Shown in pieces: positions 36,493 through 45,070 of a DNA stretch of 64,000 nucleotides. Source of the stretch: Pseudoalteromonas ostreae (GTDB taxonomy: Bacteria > Pseudomonadota > Gammaproteobacteria > Enterobacterales > Alteromonadaceae); the NCBI RefSeq assembly GCF_018069805.1, contig NZ_JAGPYN010000024.1, positions 1 through 64,000 of the forward strand, read 5' to 3'. Position 1 is the stretch's first letter. Each line of letters starts with the position of its first letter. A program made the position numbers and the translations under genes. Below the pieces are notes generated by a model that was given only the letters and a program-made list of their open reading frames with translations, did not search any database and was not told where the DNA came from.

Positions 36493-37884
36493 CTAAGATG
36501 ACAATGTTCTTATTAGGTTTTGGTAATCTTCTTTCACTTCGTGGCTTTCATCACGTAGTGATTTAATCTTTCTGCACGCATGCAATACTGTAGTGTGGTC
36601 GCGGCCACCAAAGGCATCACCAATCTCAGGCAAGCTGTGATTGGTAAGTTCTTTAGACAATGCCATAGCAACTTGACGAGGTCTTGCGATAGAGCGGCTA
36701 CGGCGCTTAGATAGCAGGTCTGAGACGCGAATACGATAATATTCAGCAACCGTACGTTGAATATTGTCTATCGTGACCAGTTTGTCCTGCAAAGCGAGCA
36801 AGTCACGTAATGCTTCTTTTACAAAGTCGATCGAAATTGGTCGACCAGTAAAGTTTGCATTAGCAATCACACGATTAAGCGCGCCCTCTAACTCACGCAC
36901 ATTTGAACGTAATTTTTTAGCGATAAAAAAGGCCACTTCGTGAGGTAAATTTATTTTACTCTGCTGGGCTTTTTTCATCAAAATAGCCACTCGCGTTTCA
37001 AGCTCTGGCGGCTCAATCGCGATGGTTAAACCCCAACCAAAACGTGATTTAAGGCGATCTTCAACCCCTTCAATCTCTTTTGGATAACGATCTGAGGTTA
37101 AAATAATTTGTTGGTTACCTTCAAGTAATGCATTGAAAGTATGAAAGAATTCTTCTTGAGAGCGTTCTTTGTTAGCAAAAAACTGAATATCATCGATCAT
37201 TAAAGCATCAACACTGCGGTAATAACGCTTAAATTCTTCAATAGCATTATTTTGCAGGGCTTTAACCATATCTTGCACAAAGCGTTCGGAGTGCATATAA
37301 ACAATTTTTGCATCTGGCTTATTTGCCATAATGCCATTGCCAACCGCATGTAATAAATGCGTTTTACCTAAACCCGTTCCACCATATATAAATACCGGGT
37401 TAAAAGCAGCACCAGGGTTATCCGCAACTTGCGTCGCAGCAGCTTTTGCTAACTGGTTAGATTTACCTTCAACAAAACTATCAAAGGTGTAGTTTTCTTT
37501 TATGTTTGATTTATAACCAGACTTAGGAGCAGGCTCAACCACAGCTTTAGCTGCTTTTGGTTGCTGCTTTGCTGCCGGCTGATTCATCGGGGTCGCAGAG
37601 CCAGTTGTTGCAGGCGCGATCACTTGCGCATTGTGAATTGGCTTGCTACCTACATCAAAGCGTAACTCTGGCGCTTCATCCTTACAAATCTCAACAAGTA
37701 ATTCATTAATTCGGTTTAAGTACTTTTCTCTTACCCAATCAAGCACAAAGCGATTAGGTGCATAAATCGTCAGGGTATCTTCGGTACTTTCTGCTTGTAG
37801 TGGTCTTACCCACATACTGAACTGCTGCGAAGGCAGTTCATCTTGCAATACATATAAACAACTTTGCCAAACCGACAGATACAC
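36493..37884 (-). CDS. dnaA: Chromosomal replication initiator DnaA
   Basis: A 463-residue DnaA (E. coli 467) with a GTG start at 37884. Domain I (about 1-85) begins [17 protein letters not shown], domain II is a low-complexity A/P/K linker (about 100-130), domain III has Walker [12 protein letters not shown] and Walker B LMIDDIQF, and domain IV has the DnaA signature [15 protein letters not shown]. It unwinds oriC. First gene of the leftward dnaA-dnaN-recF-gyrB operon. Confidence 0.98.
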   Translation of the reverse strand: MYLSVWQSCLYVLQDELPSQQFSMWVRPLQAESTEDTLTIYAPNRFVLDWVREKYLNRINELLVEICKDEAPELRFDVGSKPIHNAQVIAPATTGSATPMNQPAAKQQPKAAKAVVEPAPKSGYKSNIKENYTFDSFVEGKSNQLAKAAATQVADNPGAAFNPVFIYGGTGLGKTHLLHAVGNGIMANKPDAKIVYMHSERFVQDMVKALQNNAIEEFKRYYRSVDALMIDDIQFFANKERSQEEFFHTFNALLEGNQQIILTSDRYPKEIEGVEDRLKSRFGWGLTIAIEPPELETRVAILMKKAQQSKINLPHEVAFFIAKKLRSNVRELEGALNRVIANANFTGRPISIDFVKEALRDLLALQDKLVTIDNIQRTVAEYYRIRVSDLLSKRRSRSIARPRQVAMALSKELTNHSLPEIGDAFGGRDHTTVLHACRKIKSLRDESHEVKEDYQNLIRTLSS

Positions 37885-38391
37885 AGTTAAACTCCCAAAG
37901 ACTTAGTATTTATTCCCGGTCATCTTTAGTGGCCGGAAATCATACATTTATTACTATTATTTAGGCAATTTATTAACCCAAGACCGAGTATTATGAATGC
38001 ACTTTATCCACAAGTACAAGATTGATTTTTTTGAAAAATATGATCTGGCTAAAAAAAACAAGCAAGACGTTGATTTTTAATAGCAATTATTTTTAACTTC
38101 AAAGTATGATCATAGCAAAAAAGGGCTTGGATCGCGATCAAATTATGTGATCTATTTTACTTACCCCAAGCTTTTATGCACTTTTTATACAGAGCCTGTG
38201 GAAAACTTCTTTAATATAAGGATCCTAGCAGATCCTGCCAACAGATCTATTATAACCCCTCTATTATAAATGCGATTATGGTTGACTTTAAGGCGCTTCA
38301 TCGATAATATCTCGCGCTCGCAATGGCACCTGTGCCAGGATCGCGACCTGCATAGGATGTTTTAACCTTTAACCGATCGGATGGAATTGTT
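37885..38391. promoter_or_regulatory. dnaA-rpmH intergenic control region with DnaA boxes and many GATC
   Basis: About 507 bp without a gene. It holds a perfect DnaA box TTATCCACA (38004-38012) and three one-mismatch boxes close together: TTATGCACT (38174-38182), TTATACAGA (38185-38193) and, reversed, TGTGGAAAA (38197-38205). About ten GATC sites are spread through it. The simplest reading is divergent dnaA and rpmH promoters with DnaA autoregulation. In Pseudomonas this same interval is oriC, so an origin role cannot be dismissed by sequence alone. Confidence 0.7.
38282..38310 (+). promoter_or_regulatory. Candidate sigma-70 promoter of rpmH
   Basis: -35 TTGACT (38282-38287) and -10 TAATAT (38305-38310) with a 17-bp spacer. 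A small GC-rich hairpin (TGGCACCTGTGCCA, about 38324-38337) follows in the leader of rpmH. Confidence 0.6.
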
Positions 38392-38526
38392 ATGAAAAGA
38401 ACTTTTCAACCTAGCGTTTTAAAACGCAAACGTGCACACGGTTTCCGTGCTCGCATGGCAACTGTAAATGGCCGTAAAGTATTAGCTCGTCGCCGCGCTA
38501 AAGGCCGCAAAGTTCTTTCTGCTTAA
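38392..38526 (+). CDS. rpmH: 50S ribosomal protein L34
   Basis: A 44-residue, very basic protein beginning [20 protein letters not shown] and ending GRKVLSA. It matches bacterial L34 over its whole length (E. coli 46). It is too short for most ORF cut-offs. It lies divergent from dnaA and 7 bp before rnpA, the universal rpmH-rnpA arrangement. Confidence 0.97.
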
Positions 38527-38533
38527 TATATAA

Positions 38534-38959
38534 GTGGAAGACTTTAACTTTGGCAGGGAGTTACGTCTGTTAACTCCCTCGCATTACTCTCGCATCTTTA
38601 ATGAACCCGCTCGGGCCGCAACTCCTTTCTTTACCTTATTAGCAAAACCCAATGACCAAGCAAAACCTCGCTTAGGACTCACTGTCGCTAAAAAACGGGT
38701 TAAAAAAGCTTGCCAACGAAACCGTATTAAACGTCTTGCTCGCGAAAGTTTTCGTTTAAACCAACACACTATTGATAATATTGATATTGTGCTGATGGTT
38801 AAAAGTGGTATTGATGAACAGTCAAATGAAGAGCTAACTAAACAACTCACTAAATTATGGCGCAAGATTAACGAACGCTGTAAACCTGGTGCACCAAAAC
38901 CACCGCCGTTTAAAAAACGCCCCAACAAATCGGCTAAATCCAATAAACAGAGCCAATAG
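38534..38959 (+). CDS. rnpA: Ribonuclease P protein component
   Basis: A 141-residue basic protein with GTG start at 38534. The RNR motif that contacts RNase P RNA is seen in KKACQRNRIKRLARESFR, after the RLGLTVAKKRVKKA segment. Together with the RnpB RNA (not in this window) it matures tRNA 5' ends. The C-terminal tail is lysine- and proline-rich and longer than in E. coli (119 residues). Confidence 0.95.
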   Translation: MEDFNFGRELRLLTPSHYSRIFNEPARAATPFFTLLAKPNDQAKPRLGLTVAKKRVKKACQRNRIKRLARESFRLNQHTIDNIDIVLMVKSGIDEQSNEELTKQLTKLWRKINERCKPGAPKPPPFKKRPNKSAKSNKQSQ

Positions 38960-39085
38960 CAATAGAATTATAGGGTTAATTAAGGTATCTTTAGCTCACC
39001 TTTTAATCATGCATTTAAAATTCCAAATTGGGCGTTTAAATTCATGGTATCCATTCACTAAATATTACGCAGAGGCTTGAACATC

Positions 39086-39361
39086 ATGAGGTTACTAAAA
39101 CCACTTGTTGCTTTTCCTAAGCGCTGTTTAGTGTTATTAATTCGTGGTTATCAAAAGTGGATTAGTCCACTGTTAGGTCCGCATTGTCGCTTTAATCCAA
39201 CCTGCTCTAGTTATGCTATTCAAGCAATTAATTTGCATGGATCTGTAAAAGGGAGTTGGTTAGCGGTTAAACGCATATTAAAATGTCATCCTTTACATTC
39301 AGGTGGGGATGATCCCGTACCTGAAAAATTAACCCATATTAACCACCAACACGAGAAATAA
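39086..39361 (+). CDS. yidD: Membrane protein insertion efficiency factor YidD
   Basis: A 91-residue member of the YidD family. It has [17 protein letters not shown] and [18 protein letters not shown], with three conserved Cys. ATG 39086 is preferred to the TTG three codons upstream. The family is thought to help YidC-dependent insertion at the inner membrane. It lies between rnpA and yidC, 8 bp before yidC. Confidence 0.95.
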   Translation: MRLLKPLVAFPKRCLVLLIRGYQKWISPLLGPHCRFNPTCSSYAIQAINLHGSVKGSWLAVKRILKCHPLHSGGDDPVPEKLTHINHQHEK

Positions 39362-39369
39362 GAGCTGTT

Positions 39370-41004
39370 ATGGAATCGCAACGCACGTTTTTATTCATCG
39401 GCCTGATGCTTGTATCGTTTTTATTGTTCCAAGAGTGGAATAAAGACTACAACGCACCAAAAGTCGATCCTAGTGCCAACACACAAACACTACAAACTAA
39501 TTCCCCTGACTCTGATGATTATGTTCCATCATCAACCGATGGTGAATTACCAACTGCAGCAACAACCGCGAAACGTTCAGTTATTGAAATTACCACTGAC
39601 GTATTCAAAGTTAAAATTGACACCCGTGGTGGTGATATTGTTGAAGCTGACTTACTGCAATACGAAGAAACAAAAGGCAGCGAAACGCCTTATATGTTAC
39701 TTGGTGAGTTTGATGGTAAACAATACTTCTCTCAGAGTGGTTTAATAGGCTTAAATGGCCCTGATGCATCAGCAGAAGGTCGCCCGGTTTATCACACTGA
39801 GCAAAAAACATTTGCTTTAACAGGTGACGAACTTCGCGTACCACTTACATTTACTGATAGCAAAGGTGTTAGTTTTACTAAAACGTATGTATTCAAAAAA
39901 GGTCAATACGATGTTGCTTTAGAATACTCAGTAAATAACACCACCGCAGAGCCAATTCAAGTACAGCTGTATACGCAAGTAAAACGCACAGTACAAGATA
40001 AAGGCAGCTTAGTTGACCAAAACTACTTAGGTGCTGCCTATGGTTCTGCTGAGGAAAAGTACGAGAAATATAGCTTTTCTGATATGGCCGACAAAAACCT
40101 TAGCATTAATACCCAAGGTGGTTATATTGCTTTTATTCAGCACTACTTTGTAAGTGCTTGGGTTCCTTCGCAAGAACAGCAAAATACCCTTTACAGCTTA
40201 ATTGCAAAAGGCAACGCAGCAATTATTGGTGCTAAAGGTGAGCCGATAAATGTACAAGCGAACCAACAAGCAACTCTTGGTGCAACTTACTATATGGGCC
40301 CTAAAGAATCGGATATACTTGAAGCTATTCATCCGAACTTAGATTTAACTGTCGATTACGGTTGGTTATGGTTTATCTCACAGCCGTTATTTATACTATT
40401 AAAATGGCTACATAGCATACTAGGTAACTGGGGTGTGGCAATTATCGCCATTACTGTGATTGTTAAATCAGCAATGTACCCACTTACCAAAGCGCAATAT
40501 ACGTCAATGGCGAAGATGCGTGCCCTACAGCCTAAAATGGCTGCATTAAAAGAAAAGTTTGGTGATGACCGTCAAAAATTCGGCCAAGCAACCATGGAAA
40601 TGTACCGCAAAGAGAAAGTAAACCCTATGGGTGGCTGTTTCCCTATTTTGCTGCAAATGCCAATTTTCTTAGCGCTATTTTATGTATTCTTAGAATCAAC
40701 AGAACTGCGTCATGCAGAGTTTTTCTTATGGTTAACTGATTTATCTGCGAAAGACCCATACTACGTATTACCAATTTTATTTGGCTTAAGTATGTTTGTT
40801 ACTCAGAAACTACAACCAATGACGGTAACCGATCCAATGCAACAAAAGATGATGACCTTTATGCCGGTTATCTTCTCAGTGTTCTTCCTTTGGTTCCCAT
40901 CTGGTCTAGTACTTTACTGGTTAGTATCAAACCTTATCTCTATCGCACAGATGCTAATCATCTATCGCGGTATGGAAAAGCAAGGAATAAAAGTCAGGGG
41001 CTAA
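39370..41004 (+). CDS. yidC: Membrane protein insertase YidC
   Basis: A 544-residue Oxa1/YidC insertase (E. coli 548). An N-terminal TM helix (about 5-22) is followed by a large periplasmic beta-domain (about 60-320) and a C-terminal five-helix core with a hydrophilic groove and coiled-coil cytoplasmic loop (AKMRALQPKMAALKEKFGDD). It inserts Sec-dependent and Sec-independent proteins such as the Fo subunits encoded downstream. A terminator follows at 41025. Confidence 0.98.
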   Translation: MESQRTFLFIGLMLVSFLLFQEWNKDYNAPKVDPSANTQTLQTNSPDSDDYVPSSTDGELPTAATTAKRSVIEITTDVFKVKIDTRGGDIVEADLLQYEETKGSETPYMLLGEFDGKQYFSQSGLIGLNGPDASAEGRPVYHTEQKTFALTGDELRVPLTFTDSKGVSFTKTYVFKKGQYDVALEYSVNNTTAEPIQVQLYTQVKRTVQDKGSLVDQNYLGAAYGSAEEKYEKYSFSDMADKNLSINTQGGYIAFIQHYFVSAWVPSQEQQNTLYSLIAKGNAAIIGAKGEPINVQANQQATLGATYYMGPKESDILEAIHPNLDLTVDYGWLWFISQPLFILLKWLHSILGNWGVAIIAITVIVKSAMYPLTKAQYTSMAKMRALQPKMAALKEKFGDDRQKFGQATMEMYRKEKVNPMGGCFPILLQMPIFLALFYVFLESTELRHAEFFLWLTDLSAKDPYYVLPILFGLSMFVTQKLQPMTVTDPMQQKMMTFMPVIFSVFFLWFPSGLVLYWLVSNLISIAQMLIIYRGMEKQGIKVRG

Positions 41005-41024
41005 TTTGCTCAGTTAATTAAATT

Positions 41025-41051
41025 AAGGCGACCATTGGTCGCCTTTTTTAT
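41025..41051 (+). terminator. Intrinsic terminator after yidC
   Basis: Stem AAGGCGACC (41025-41033) with GGTCGCCTT (41037-41045), 3-nt loop, then a T-run. It separates yidC from mnmE. Confidence 0.9.
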
Positions 41052-41143
41052 TGGCTGTTTTTAGCCACAGCTATTCGCTACAAATAACGGCATAGGTTAC
41101 AATACGCACATATCGTTATTCATAAAGTTGGTAAATTACTAGC

Positions 41144-42508
41144 ATGATCAATCAAGACACAATTGCAGCACAAGCAACCGCACCTGGTCGTGGTGGCGTT
41201 GGTATTATTCGCGTTTCTGGCAGTTTAGTAAAAACCGTCGCCGAACAGATTATTGGTCGTTGTCCTAAGGTGCGTTACGCCGATTACGTGCCATTTAACA
41301 GTCTTGCTGGCGAGCAACTTGATCAAGGTATTGCTATTTATTTTGCCGGGCCAAACTCCTTCACTGGCGAAGATGTACTTGAACTACAAGGCCACGGTGG
41401 CCCTGTAGTACTGGATATGCTACTTAAAGAAATTAGCCAAATTGAAGGTGTGCGATTAGCAAAGCCAGGCGAGTTTTCTGAGCGCGCCTTTATGAACGAC
41501 AAAATGGACTTAACCCAAGCAGAAGCAATTGCTGACTTAATTAATGCCACTTCAGAACAAGCAGCCAAAAGCGCCTTACAATCACTCCAGGGCGAGTTCT
41601 CTAAGCACATTGATACCTTAGTTGAAAAAGTCATTCACTTGCGTATGTACGTAGAAGCGGCCATTGATTTTCCCGATGAGGAAATAGACTTTTTATCTGA
41701 CGGTAAAGTCTCAGGTGATCTAAATGCCATTATCACCCAGCTAAGCAATGTGACCAATCAAGCAAAACAAGGCAGCATTATGCGTGAAGGTATGCGCGTG
41801 GTGATTGCTGGGCGCCCTAACGCAGGAAAATCTAGTTTACTAAATGCACTTGCAGGGCGTGAAGCCGCTATTGTTACTGAAATTGCCGGCACCACCCGTG
41901 ACGTACTACGAGAACACATTCACATTGATGGCATGCCGCTACATATTATTGATACTGCAGGCCTGCGCGAAAGCCCAGACCGCGTTGAGCAAATAGGCAT
42001 TGAACGCGCATGGGATGAAATAAAACAAGCCGATCGCGTGTTGTTTATGCTTGATGGCACTGATACCAAATACACTGACCCACATGCTATTTGGCCAGAG
42101 TTTATGGCCAAACTGCCTGCCGGTATGGGCGTAACCGTGATCAGAAATAAAGCCGACTTATCGGGTGACGAAGTAGGTATGAGCGAAAACCAGCAATATC
42201 CAGTGATCAGCTTAAGTGCTAAAAATGCTGATGGTATAGAGTTAGTTCGTACTCACTTAAAAGCATGTATAGGTTTTCAGGGAGCTACCGAAGGCGGTTT
42301 TATGGCCCGTCGTCGTCACTTGGATGCACTCGATAGCGCAGCTCATCATTTACAAACTGGCAAAGACCAATTAGAGATGCATATTGCCGGTGAGATCCTA
42401 GCTGAAGAACTACGTTTAACACAAAACTACTTAAACGAGATCACCGGTGAATTTACCTCTGACGATCTACTTGGCAAAATTTTCAGCTCATTTTGTATCG
42501 GTAAATAA
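41144..42508 (+). CDS. mnmE: tRNA uridine-5-carboxymethylaminomethyl modification GTPase MnmE
   Basis: A 454-residue enzyme (E. coli 454). It has an N-terminal tetrahydrofolate-binding domain ([21 protein letters not shown]), a helical domain split by a G domain with P-loop [17 protein letters not shown] and NKADLS, and the C-terminal catalytic FCIGK. It works with MnmG, encoded at 50150, in modifying U34 of tRNAs. Accessory DNA begins shortly after its stop codon. Confidence 0.98.
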   Translation: MINQDTIAAQATAPGRGGVGIIRVSGSLVKTVAEQIIGRCPKVRYADYVPFNSLAGEQLDQGIAIYFAGPNSFTGEDVLELQGHGGPVVLDMLLKEISQIEGVRLAKPGEFSERAFMNDKMDLTQAEAIADLINATSEQAAKSALQSLQGEFSKHIDTLVEKVIHLRMYVEAAIDFPDEEIDFLSDGKVSGDLNAIITQLSNVTNQAKQGSIMREGMRVVIAGRPNAGKSSLLNALAGREAAIVTEIAGTTRDVLREHIHIDGMPLHIIDTAGLRESPDRVEQIGIERAWDEIKQADRVLFMLDGTDTKYTDPHAIWPEFMAKLPAGMGVTVIRNKADLSGDEVGMSENQQYPVISLSAKNADGIELVRTHLKACIGFQGATEGGFMARRRHLDALDSAAHHLQTGKDQLEMHIAGEILAEELRLTQNYLNEITGEFTSDDLLGKIFSSFCIGK

Positions 42509-43140
42509 CAAGGTAAACCAAAGGAAGGAAACAAACATCCAACGAAAGTTAAAATACCAATATATTAATAAATTTAATAACTTATCAATCTTTCAATAGT
42601 TTCCTTTAGTTACATAATATGGGTCTTGAACGGCCCACCTACTTATTTGATGTGGGCCACTATTGGTCCACCAAAGACGAAGTTATTATAGATCGTAAAC
42701 GAAAAGAGGCGATGACCACCCTACCAAGTCTATTTCAATAAGGGATATTAGGTTGGGAAATATGGGAAACTGGGAAAATATAATAAAAACATATAAACAT
42801 AAATTTATTTAACTTCCCTCTTTCCCGCTTTTATTTGAAAAGCCAGTTGTATCCAGGAGGTGTAAAAGCGTCGAGTGCTTGCCACTCAGAGCACCGCATA
42901 CCTCTTGGATAACCTTCACTACGCAGAGAAAGGCCAGTCAAGCTAGAAATCGCCCGCAGGGTTGCGAAGCAAGGGGGCCCCGCTTGCGGGGTTCCGATTT
43001 ATAGCTTTACGGGACTTGAATTCAAGAGTGGTTTAGTTCAATAAATGAGAGGAAATTGTTTAATAATAATAGAAGCGACTGAGTGAGTTTGCTATGTTAT
43101 TGACATACTTAAATTTTGCTCTTTGAAGAAGATAATATAT
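42509..43140. other. Spacer between mnmE and the defence operon with hairpins and a possible micro-ORF
   Basis: About 630 bp with no secure gene. It contains a 7-bp hairpin GGCCCAC/GTGGGCC (42632-42658), a 40-codon ATG frame (42619-42741), and from about 42850 a GC-richer, structured stretch ending in CCCCGC-TT-GCGGGG (42978-42991). The GC-rich part differs from the AT-rich surroundings and looks like a remnant of a mobile or repeated element. The last 100 bp before the first defence gene are AT-rich with a possible -35 TTGACA at 43100-43105 but no clear -10. Confidence 0.5.
42619..42741 (+). CDS. Possible 40-residue micro-protein or gene fragment
   Basis: ATG frame of 40 codons beginning MGLERPTYLFDVGHYW and ending TTLPSLFQ. 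Its residue use looks protein-like (aromatic and charged residues mixed), but I recognise no family, no ribosome site is strong, and it overlaps a hairpin. It may be a fragment of a gene broken when the defence operon inserted. Confidence 0.25.
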   Translation: MGLERPTYLFDVGHYWSTKDEVIIDRKRKEAMTTLPSLFQ

Positions 43141-44400
43141 ATGGATGTTCCAAAAAAAATAAGAGATAGCAGTGCGATAGCTTCATGGAGTGGTTTTATA
43201 TATCAAGGAAAAGTTGCTCTCTATCATTGTATTCACTTACTCAACAATGAAAGTTATAGACCATGCAACTTAAAGGTAGAGTCTCTTGATGATTTTGTTA
43301 TTTATAGTCAGGAAGATAAGGCTTTAAGTCTTCATCAAGTAAAAGCTAGAGTAGATAGTAAACGCTCTGCATATAATTCAGCAGTTCAACAGGCAGCAGA
43401 GATTGCAGCATATGGAATTGATAAAAATACTAAACGCTGGTTTCATGTTGCTCGTGAACTAGATGACTTTTCTCCATTTAATCCAACCAACACTACGCAA
43501 AACAAAGTTGAGTTTTATCGCTATAATGATGGCAACCAATACCTTCAGCTGGACCAAGTTAACGCCAAACTTGAGAAAGTAACCTCGGACTATTTAGCAA
43601 AAGCTAAACTAAACAGCTCTCCACTACTAATACAGTATAAGCTTGCCTTGCTCTATACGTTACTTGATACAAAAGTTATATCAGCTCATTCCAAAATTCA
43701 CAATGAGGGTGAAATAAAGTTTAACGCAGCGAATAAAACTCCAATTTTATTTACTGAGATTGAGGAATGTTTAAAATCAGAAGTCCTAGATGATACCGAT
43801 GAACGCATGGTTTTGAACAGATTTAAGCGCAACTTACTCGAAAGAACGGATCTTCTTATCGAAAGTAATGAAACTTCATCACAAATATCACTTATAGATA
43901 TATTAGCTTGCCGAAACGCTATTGCCCATATGGATCTGTCAAAGCTGAAGAGGCTCTATTATGCTAAAAAGCCAAATATAGCCTCTGTTACCGTTGAAGG
44001 ATTTAGTCATGACAGTGTAGAAAACTATATGGATATAATTGCACTTATTAGGAAATTAGTAGTTGCCTCTGATCTTCCTCATTATCACCAACAAATATTT
44101 GGCACATATCTACCAACAGCTATTCAATTAAAAAAAATCAATGAGAAGCTATCTTTATCAGAAATACAAAACAATGTTGAAGCATTACGAGAAAACTCAA
44201 TAATTCAGGATATTTTGTACGAATATAACAATTTAATTGTTGAAATGAAGCATCCCCCTTTCCCACTCAGTGAAGCTTCAAAAATAACGGGAAAGTTTAT
44301 AGATGTTTCAGAAGATGATGAAGACAAGAACCGACTCACAAAAATTCATAACGTAAGATTCATCTCAACGGAAGATGCTCAAGGGGAACTAAATGATTAA
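43141..44400 (+). CDS. Effector of an ABC-3C/Lamassu-type system with Cap4 (DUF4297)-like nuclease domain
   Basis: A 419-residue protein. The N-terminal region has the Cap4/DUF4297 pattern: a G-x-x-YQ motif (18-22, SGFIYQGKVAL), then E47-x-x-D50-D51 and L-x-x-Q66-V-K68. Together these form a PD-(D/E)xK-type endonuclease site. About 350 further residues have no domain I recognise and would be the C-terminal region by which ABC-3C effectors join the complex. ATG 43141 is chosen over a TTG six codons upstream. Its end overlaps the next gene by 8 bp. In Lamassu/DdmABC terms it corresponds to LmuA/DdmA. Confidence 0.75.
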   Translation: MDVPKKIRDSSAIASWSGFIYQGKVALYHCIHLLNNESYRPCNLKVESLDDFVIYSQEDKALSLHQVKARVDSKRSAYNSAVQQAAEIAAYGIDKNTKRWFHVARELDDFSPFNPTNTTQNKVEFYRYNDGNQYLQLDQVNAKLEKVTSDYLAKAKLNSSPLLIQYKLALLYTLLDTKVISAHSKIHNEGEIKFNAANKTPILFTEIEECLKSEVLDDTDERMVLNRFKRNLLERTDLLIESNETSSQISLIDILACRNAIAHMDLSKLKRLYYAKKPNIASVTVEGFSHDSVENYMDIIALIRKLVVASDLPHYHQQIFGTYLPTAIQLKKINEKLSLSEIQNNVEALRENSIIQDILYEYNNLIVEMKHPPFPLSEASKITGKFIDVSEDDEDKNRLTKIHNVRFISTEDAQGELND

Positions 44401-45070
44401 ACAGATTATTCAACAAGTAGCGGAAAAGTCACCTTGTCAATTTCAACAGTTGGAATCTCCATTTGAAGAATTAGATTTTTATGAAGCAAAAGATTCTCGC
44501 TTCCAGCGCTTCCTTGTTGTTCTAGAAGTCAATCAGCTATGCTCTCCATCTAAGCTAAATGCTCAAGTGCAAGATAAAACCCCTGAAAGCCTTCTAACAA
44601 AACCATCTTTTGCTAAGAATACTGACTTGGTTATCTTATTCAAGTTGGACGAGCTTACAGAGCTTCCGCAGCAGGAGCATAGTATTTTTGATATTGAAGA
44701 AAATGCCTATAGCCTCAAAAAACATGTTTTATATTATACAACAAAGGAACTAGACCAGCTAAAACAATACCTTGATAGAGGTGAAGACATAGACTCATTA
44801 ATATCCAGCTCTGAAGCTTTTACACGCTATAAAGAAAATCCAAGCGAGGAAACTGCTTTTAGCTTGACCTGCCGTCTTTTTGTCAAACTTCCTTTTTTAG
44901 CTGCTCCAATACAAGAGTCAACTTTAGAAGACGCAAATAAAATTGCGGATCAGCTGCTAAGCAAGAAGCAACTTTTAACCTTCTTCCAATCAATAGAGCT
45001 ACAACTTGATAAAGGTAGTGAATATAAAAAAGTCATGGAGACACTAATCGATGAACAAATGGCGAATTAA
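44393..45070 (+). CDS. Middle component of the ABC-3C/Lamassu-type system
   Basis: A 225-residue soluble, mostly helical acidic protein with no catalytic motif I can see. It lies between the nuclease gene and the SMC-like ATPase gene, with overlaps of 8 and 20 bp, so all three are coupled. Size and position fit the middle component of ABC-three-component systems and LmuC/DdmB of Lamassu systems, which bridges effector and ATPase (established for the family). The assignment depends on context more than on its own sequence. Confidence 0.65.
   Translation: MIKQIIQQVAEKSPCQFQQLESPFEELDFYEAKDSRFQRFLVVLEVNQLCSPSKLNAQVQDKTPESLLTKPSFAKNTDLVILFKLDELTELPQQEHSIFDIEENAYSLKKHVLYYTTKELDQLKQYLDRGEDIDSLISSSEAFTRYKENPSEETAFSLTCRLFVKLPFLAAPIQESTLEDANKIADQLLSKKQLLTFFQSIELQLDKGSEYKKVMETLIDEQMAN

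Noticed and set aside
38889..39080. 63-codon frame between rnpA and yidD
   Set aside because: It begins inside rnpA in another frame, has no ribosome site or family pattern, and is likely chance.
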